In this document: positions 58,601 through 64,000 of the stretch, piece after piece | Layout: every line of letters starts with the position of its first letter | How positions within the stretch are numbered: position 1 is the first letter of the stretch | Assembly (NCBI GenBank): GCA_010093685.1 | Contig: MU006218.1 | Span: 1,986,933-2,050,932 of the forward strand | Source of the DNA: Ophiobolus disseminans | Taxonomy: Eukaryota; Ascomycota; Dothideomycetes; Pleosporales; Phaeosphaeriaceae | Direction of reading: 5' to 3' | Length of the DNA stretch: 64,000 bases | Made by a program: the position numbers and the translations under genes | The notes under the pieces: generated by a model | The model's database searches: none | The model's input: the letters and a program-made list of their open reading frames with translations, nothing else | Told to the model about the DNA's origin: nothing

Positions 58601-58730
58601 TTGGCTGGAGGATGACAAGGACGTCCGCGATATCGTCTTCATTAAGACCAGAGTTGTTGCGTCCAAGACGACGAGGATCGAGAACTTGCTGCGTAGCGGG
58701 CTGCGTGGGTTGGGTGCCCTCCTCAGACAT
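55623..58730 (-). CDS. RAD53: DNA-damage checkpoint kinase Rad53/Cds1 (CHK2 family)
   Basis: Effector Ser/Thr kinase of the replication and DNA-damage checkpoint, nuclear, 1035 aa, single exon. ATG 58730 starts an N-terminal TQ cluster (EEGTQPTQPATQQ), target of Mec1/ATR-type kinases. FHA1 lies about residues 120-195 (VFGRN, ISNQHF, MSTNGTIV). The kinase domain lies about 265-545 (MLGKGAFATVHQ, catalytic Lys in AAKELEK, THRDIKPDN, LSDFGLSK, CGTLLYCAPEVF). FHA2 is near the C-terminus (YTSWGRQ, HGISINGKHL); its phospho-binding position reads ISKTSF instead of the usual SxxH. The long linker has SP/TP sites (PATPKTPD). This is the two-FHA architecture of Rad53. Confidence 0.95.
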   Translation of the reverse strand: MSEEGTQPTQPATQQVLDPRRLGRNNSGLNEDDIADVLVILQPTSKTAAKIVVKSAETCPQHVLFKNSRGSTDASFVSDIEEQETIIINNNGDRPGQNSKFCTDLALRTSSAHTLRFKELGFVFGRNANSADIVFGQDSGKRISNQHFRIYLNQDGIMMLEDMSTNGTIVDDILLKCKDQRFSKIRMLNSGSIICIQNADVEEMIRFVVRVPARVTHMERFRENMRKFMDICTPGDKGKNAIISKQYLGPTMKWDGGEHYNIIGMLGKGAFATVHQLATKMDGRLLAAKELEKRRFMKNGMLDRKIDNEMKIMQSLRHKNIVEFIEYHDHGDHLYIIMEFVRHGDLSAFLNQGGRMKEGVVRSMALQILSALAYLHKSNITHRDIKPDNLLVSDLDPFTVKLSDFGLSKVVKHDETFLKTFCGTLLYCAPEVFPDFENAKGRKRGRGAKNFHQYSSSVDVWSFAGVLWVSLCGQPPFKGVADATGEAMYKNIMATPLDVTPLLNAGVSEVCIDLLVQMLRTDPTDRPSARQCLMHPWLKDGAMLPADPTLQSIVEEDESEPAEQQMSQLSIGQEHGIFDSDEEEDAGADILYDDEFAEMVEPKRIRPDSLFPRNQIRDGDDSSANPSFRSEDPVREGESFQLMPATRRPRLFGEIGQSAFQSSGVLHTRAHNALSFDGSIASPSLGIPLQDSFTVGGAEGHVSTVLGQLNGRFSSPGLQGAESMVRDLRMASPQSPISRTQSPAMPATPKTPDVIQHNSLDQGSNDPSQISEPTPKARPTGMDRQINLPQTASYYYDPMNPATHNLAYASRVSGLDFLSARRDTEAGASLYEDTVRVSDASDHSETSSIAVVSTSVAVPSPPAALAFKAPAKRLGKLTATPDSFAPGLNLHIDQSYTSWGRQPTNTIVYEDVNDTRISKTSFCIFFYSSANKDGTVAELARQGKDWTGLDGLHAGIFTMARHGISINGKHLKQTDDKGRGLFGHLHTGDIVTVFQGPQVGSQCLKFKCEFYLGSGREPRAPGGSFSLMSGHKQKS

Positions 58731-60218
58731 TTTTCCTGACGTTGAGTGGATGGAAGAAGTTGAGAGAAAGCGTTGACTTGAGGTTGGCAGAAAGCGTGTA
58801 CAGCGATCGAGCAATACGGTTGGCACAAGATCAAGTCCAGTCACAATCAAGTTGAAAGCGCGCCAGGTGGTTCAAGTCGCGACGAAGCTTTCGTTTGAGC
58901 GGGAGGGAATGTAGAGAGGAAAGCTGGTGTTGTGTGGGGGAGTGAGAGCTCTTGAGGGGGAAGCTAGTCTTACTTATCACGGGGGAAACGCGTTGTCGCG
59001 ACAGTAACGCGCTTCGCGACCAGACAAACGCTGCGATAGTTTCTCGGCCAGCGAGGGAGCCTGATCGTAGTGTGACTTTGACAGCTTTCAGGCAGGCACT
59101 ATCCGCTTCTGGCGAAGGTGAAAGGTTCAAGTTGTCGCCAGCGACGAAATTATGACGTGATCAGGGCGTGGTGTTGGTACTCAAGGCAGCGCAGAGATTC
59201 TTGGTATGTATCCCAAATTAGTGGCACATTTCAGAAGCGGATGTAGGCCAGAGCGGGCGTTGTGCACTTCGGCCGCCTTATACGTCTTATACCAGCGATA
59301 TGGATCGCCAGATTCTCCTGAAGTCACCTAGTCGAGGCTAAGTTCAAGCCCAGGAAGTTTCTTTTTGCAGTGATCCACAGCTCTTTCTCAGTTTGAAATA
59401 CTAATATAAATGCCGATGTAACTCTGCGCCTTTGCGCTTGGTATATATTCGTCCGGTGCTCAATAACACGATAACTGGCAGCGCGAAAAGATGGCAGAGG
59501 GGTATGGCTATATAGCCCGAGTGTCGCAAGATTGCGTGGGTTTGTAAGGAGCGCGGTGAGGCAACCTTTCGCCTGGTGGCAGATGGGATGGGAGGGGAAC
59601 GACGCGAAGGGTTGCCCTAGGAACAGGAACGGCTCTGCCAGTTTGTCAGCTCAGACTCGTATGCTAAGAGATGGTGCAACTGCAATTGCAATACCAACAG
59701 TGACGTACCTCGCAAGCAGGACCAGACAAGCAGCCCAACACCAACGTCGAGTGAAGCAGCGACTCGAGAATGTTTCGAGCTGTGAGACTTGAGCGAAGAA
59801 GGCGCGTCTTGCCCCATTGGCCAATGCGCCAAAGCTTAAATAAAGTGGGGCGCACTGTCAGCCGAACTGACCCCTGCCAGGCAACAACCACGTCACGTTA
59901 TCCACGACACGCTCGCGACATCCATGTGTGTTACTACCTAATCCAGGCACGTTGCTCTGATATCTACGATGGAAGTCGTGCAGTTTGCTCGCATCCAGTG
60001 ACCGAAGGGCAGGCAGCTGAAACCCAACATATCACGCGGTCGTTCATTCGTCGAGGACCTTCCAAGATTGAAAGAGATGTAAATGCAAAAGGAATATGGA
60101 TTGTCTTTACAAAAGGATGATAACGCAACACCCTCTCCGATCACGAATCCGAATGAGCATGAAGGGAGGCAGCTCGTAAGACCTTTTGTACCTTAGCATG
60201 ACCAGCATCAATCTTAGG
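58731..60218. other. promoter of RAD53 and gene-poor spacer
   Basis: About 1.5 kb. The part next to 58730 is pyrimidine-rich and probably the RAD53 leader. No coding motif in the rest. Confidence 0.4.
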
Positions 60219-62541
60219 CTACACGAGTGAGATCGTCCGCCAGTTGCGACCTTGGTCGCGGGCTATCTGTCCATCCATACCATCCCAGATGAAACTGTCG
60301 CCAACAATCTCATACTCTGGCGGCTTTGCGCGGAAGTTCTTAGTACGCAGTACGAAAGGCGTCTTGCCTCCTACAAGCAAGAACAGCTTATCACCAACCT
60401 TCGCGTCCGCAGGGCCTAAACCAATATATTTTCGCCCGATAATAAGCCGTCGACCGAGGGTTGCTGCCATGATGGAGTTGTCAAATACAGATGCGTGCCA
60501 GATGTCCATCCTGTCCTTTTTCAATTGACGTCTCATACACTCAAAGAAGAGTTCCCAAGGTGCGTCTTCCCGTAACGAACCCAAATCCTCAACAAAATTT
60601 CGTACTTGTAAATCAGGGTACGGCGCATAAGCTAGAAGGTATCGGAATATTGACTTGTTGTCAACAACATTACCGGAACAGGACTGAGCCATTACCAGCT
60701 CACTTTTTAAATTGCCATCACCAAACAGCCAGCTGTCAAGAACTACCTTATCTCGCCAGATCTTCAGCATATCTTTGTAAGCCTCGAGCGCCTCAGGCTC
60801 ATAGCCAATCTTCTCTTTAGGTTGACCGGTATCCGATGCTGGAATATCCTGAAATGGCGACATCGAAGAGACTGATGGCCACGTGGCGAAGGTAGGGTCA
60901 TCACGGGGGAACATCCGTCGAACGATGGTCTTTGGTCCGGGCTCGCAACTGGCCCCCGCACATATGACCTCATAGTAAGCATTCTTCAAGCTCCGTCCCG
61001 CTAAGTTGACATCTTGCAGAGCGGTCCACCATCTGGATAGAGTATTTCGATAAATGCTAACAACGTCTCCGCCCCACATAATTTCCTCTGTCCGGTGTAT
61101 TACGTCGAAAATCGATCCTTTCACTTCCAAGGTTCCTGTCTCTGTTCGAAGCACCGACTTTTCGTCTGCTACACCCATAGACGGGCATGCATCATACAGC
61201 TCTGCAATTTCCGCTCGTACCTGGTAAGTAAGGCTCCCTGGCGCGCTCCCTAAAAGGTAGTGTACGAAGTCAGTATCTATCTCACATACGTTGTGTGGGC
61301 CGATATTGCTTACAATCTGGCACCCATGAGGGTAAGTCGTCTCGAAACTTTCTTCCCAGGTCGATACTGAACACGGAAAGCGTTCTTACGTCGTATATAC
61401 ACTCGAGGGTTGCTCGACAAAAGACCTCCGCCTCGGTCAACGAATAATCGGGAACCATGCGAGGCCTTGACTGCGACTTCCGTGCCATGCTAAGGAGTGC
61501 ATACACCTTGTCTCGTGGATCAGATGCCCTTCGGTCGCGGAACTTGCGCAGCAAATCCAATAATGGTGACCTTTCAGAAAAAGTTGCATCATCAGCGCCC
61601 CATTCGGTTTTACGGATTTCTTGCACTGTGCGAAGCTCATCGATGCCGAGGATACGACTACAACAGTCGTCCAGGACCTTCGCCTGGTCTTTGGGTAGTT
61701 TAGAAAAGAATGTTGCGCAGCATGAACTAGAATGAGTCATGTAGGTACGAGCCGCTGAAGCCAAGAGCTGAATTGGCACCGATATCGTACCATAGACGAT
61801 GAAAACCTCACGCTTCATCGTCACCTCTTGAATTACCCAAATCCGAGACCACCATGGGGTAAATGGAGGTTGCATCATTCTTCGCAATGCCTCGAACAGA
61901 TTGGATTGCTCATTCTCGTCCTTCCCCATCATCGTCATATTCAGGTCGCTGCTACTTCCGGGGTGCAGTGTAGTGGCTAATTCGCGGAATAGATTGAACA
62001 CTCGGTACACATCGACTTCGCTATGATGTTTAGGTGGGAAATCTTGAGTATATCCTTTCTCGTCAAACGTTATGACCAGCGGCGGAACGTTGGGATCTGC
62101 ACTTCCTTGAAGCCGATCTCCCAAGTACACAATAACCTGATCACACTGCGTATATATCGTTCCCATGAGCTGCACCTGACTCGTCCTCTCTTCGATGTCT
62201 TTCTGGTTGATGCACAGAGCATCTACCCACAGCACCAACCCATCATGTTGCTCCTTGTATCGTTCGCGCAAATGTCGTAGCGCGCCTTCGAGGTTCACGG
62301 TCACTGGAAATGCTCTTCTTTCGAGAAAGATCTGCCGCGTTACGTTCTTCGATCCCCAAACATACGATAAAGCGTGATATTTCGCAATCGCTAGTGATAC
62401 TTCGAAAAGCTCACATTTGATAGGCTCGGTCCAGCTGCCTGGTAGTAATCGAATTAAACGGATGCAGCCTGGTGAGAGAGGCTTCCCTGGGTACTCGACA
62501 TCTTCTGGGCTGCGTCGCGCGCTGACAGGCGACAATAACAT
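60219..62541 (-). CDS. HET-domain protein (heterokaryon incompatibility type)
   Basis: Fungal NLR-like self/non-self protein of the HET family, 760 aa, two exons (61290-62541 and 60219-61249). The HET block is at about residues 55-150: KYHALSYVWGS, then LWVDALCINQKD and ERTSQVQLMGTIY, and PWWSRIWVIQEV later. The second exon ends in a region containing GDKLFLLVGGKTPFVLR and YEIVGDSFIWDGM, seen at the end of many HET proteins. The start MLLSPVSARRSPED (62541) is chosen; an in-frame ATG exists at 62649. No nucleotide-binding or repeat domain is seen, so it is a single-domain HET protein. Such genes are part of vegetative incompatibility and cause cell death when activated. Confidence 0.9.
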
Positions 62542-62786
62542 CGCGTGAGACGTAGAGAGAGAGACGAACGGTCGAGGCAACCTCGGGATTGATGTTGCCA
62601 ATATGAACGTGTGTCGAGCTTCACCGGTCAAGCATGCAAGCTGAGCCACACACTGGCTCCTGCCCCGCCTTCGCCAATGCCTCCGTCCTCAGCCTTACGC
62701 CCTCACCTGAATATCCGAACAGTATCTAATTCGCTGATACAGAGTTCCGAGTTGCGCAGGAGGAGAGGACAACGTCATCTCACTCC

Positions 62787-62948
62787 CACCAGGTGTTGCA
62801 AGAATTCGTGTCCCACTACCTAGATCTTAACAAAACGCCTGTATGTAAATCTCGCAACACTTTTAAAACTTCATCTAACTTACAAAACAATTGTGAGGAC
62901 AGACAGGTTTTGGTAAGGCTGGGACACGAATTATTGCAACACCTGGTG
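62787..62948. mobile_element. MITE with CACC...GGTG ends
   Basis: 162 bp with terminal inverted repeats of about 29 bp (CACCAGGTGTTGCAA at each end, one mismatch within the repeats), flanked by the 4-bp direct repeat CTCC on both sides. No coding capacity. It sits 37 bp beyond the stop of the kelch gene (62986) and upstream of the HET gene. A relic of the same family is at 48210-48240. Confidence 0.85.
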
Positions 62949-62985
62949 CTCCAGTGCGTGTGCGAAAGGACCTCAAAATAATTCA

Positions 62986-64000
62986 TCAAAGCAAAAAGAA
63001 TGCACTGAACCAAGGCAACACTCCAACCGCAGCCCATCGAGTAATTCGGACCTTTCTCATCGCTGTGCTTCTCATTCTGCTACCAGTTATCCCATCGAAC
63101 ATCATCGCCAACCCAGGACTCATAAACCCCGGCTCAGGCTCTCTTATTTTCGCCTCGCCCATCGCTCTATTCCGTGTTAGCAAATCTTCAACTCTACACT
63201 CTCGAAACGTGCAATACTCACGACCCGCCAATCCAATCCGACACCGCCTTAGGCACTCTAAACGCCTCATCATCCTTCACATAGCTTCTCTCCCACTTCA
63301 GATTTGTTACGTCAAACAGCGACACATACGGCGATCGTTGGCAAGCCGCATGTCTATCAATGCCACCGAGAACAAGCAGCTGCTTGTTGCCGACGAGGTG
63401 GCATACTGAGCCGTAGTTGGATCGGGAGCCGGAGAAGACTTGCGTCCAGTGGAATTGCGGGAGGGAGAGGACCCAAACATCGTCGTGGATTTCGGTCGGG
63501 GAGTGGCCGGAAGATATGTAGCTGGTTGTATGTGTAAGCAAGGGGTCCAATGGAGAAAGAGAGTGCGGGTATCGTGAGATGCATATGAGAGGGTTGGTAG
63601 ACTTGCATGTAATAGTTTGTGCGATCTGGAGACAGAATGCTTATGGCGCAAGTTATCATTCTGTTTGATGGAGTGCGCCCACTAGTGCTTTGCCGGTACC
63701 AGATACCATTCGGGGTGGTGTCTAAAGACGCGATGTCGAAGATATGGATGACATCGAGCGGCACCTGCGTTCATTTAGTCTCGTAATTTATTCAGAGTCA
63801 AGGCATTCCACCGCACCATTGTACCCCACGTATCGGTAGTTACGTTCTCCTTGTGCCTTGTCGCACCGCCGAACAACACCAATGCACCACGAGTACCAAG
63901 CAAGGGTAGATACTGCAGCACGGCTCCAACTCGAGCTGTATCGGGTAAGATTTCATTCGTGCTTACTACGCGCACCTCTTTTGTTCGCGTGTTCATGATG
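62986..64000 (-). CDS. kelch-repeat protein, 5' end beyond the window
   Basis: The 3' part of a gene on the minus strand. Exons are 63817-64000+, 63607-63764, 63222-63521 and 62986-63166. Kelch blades are visible: RGALVLFGGATRHK, RTNYYIYISSGHSP, HDDVWVLSLPQFHW, VCHLVGNKQLLVLGGIDR. Joining the second and third exons in frame requires a GC-AG intron (GCAAGT donor at 63606). Its last exon has a hydrophobic/basic stretch (MRKVRITRWAAVGVLPW), perhaps a membrane anchor, before TAA. Beta-propeller proteins of this sort act as scaffolds; the partner is unknown. Confidence 0.8.

Noticed and set aside
1..64000. CRISPR arrays, operons, bacterial-type ribosome binding sites
   Set aside because: Spliced genes with introns throughout show a fungal nuclear genome; no regular repeat-spacer arrays were found.

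Overview
This 64 kb window is nuclear DNA of a filamentous ascomycete (Pezizomycotina), most likely a Dothideomycete of the Pleosporales type. This is inferred from short spliceosomal introns of about 45-60 nt with GTAAGT/GTATGT donors and CTAAC/CTGAC branch sites, from dispersed single 5S rRNA genes, and from families such as CFEM-type Pth11-like receptors, HET-domain proteins and multi-exon F-box/LRR-like genes. No genome comparison was possible, so the genus is left open.

Layout. 0-7.5 kb is accessory: a damaged-looking CFEM receptor gene, a C2H2 zinc-finger gene without a visible start, a small unknown gene and a Gfo/Idh/MocA oxidoreductase. 7.6-16.9 kb holds transport and metabolism: an OPT oligopeptide transporter, a sugar porter and an MDR reductase, separated by long gene-poor stretches. 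17-23 kb holds a decayed ClpB-like AAA+ gene, an F-box gene, a complex I subunit and a small serine/arginine-rich gene. 24-31 kb holds a SHE3-like coiled-coil gene, a 57-residue zinc-ribbon gene, about 4 kb without recognisable genes, and a 5S rRNA gene. 31-48 kb is dense: a mucin-like membrane sensor, PI-PLC, a cupin, a NUFIP1-like protein, the Pol III subunit RPC25, a TauD-like protein that has lost its metal ligands, a secreted M14 carboxypeptidase, a tRNA-Pro gene, a conserved membrane protein and JAC1. 48-51 kb is a transposition hot spot: a mutated IS630/Tc1-like element with perfect 43-bp inverted repeats, a second 5S gene and an orphan 3' coding fragment. 51-64 kb carries an SDR-like protein, cytidine deaminase, YOS9, a RAD53/CHK2 kinase, a HET-domain gene, a 162-bp MITE and a kelch gene running off the right edge.

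The genes do not form one pathway. Housekeeping functions (RPC25, complex I, JAC1, YOS9, RAD53, PLC) are mixed with accessory and decaying genes. The most unusual observation is the tRNA-Pro(AGG) gene at 44713-44852 (minus). Besides its normal 17-nt anticodon-loop intron it contains a 51-nt insert between nucleotides 26 and 27 that has the 5' splice site, branch site and 3' splice site of a spliceosomal intron. Also notable are a TauD-fold protein lacking both Fe-binding histidines, an SDR lacking its catalytic Tyr/Lys pair, and two transposon-like elements that share CACC...GGTG ends and 4-bp target duplications.
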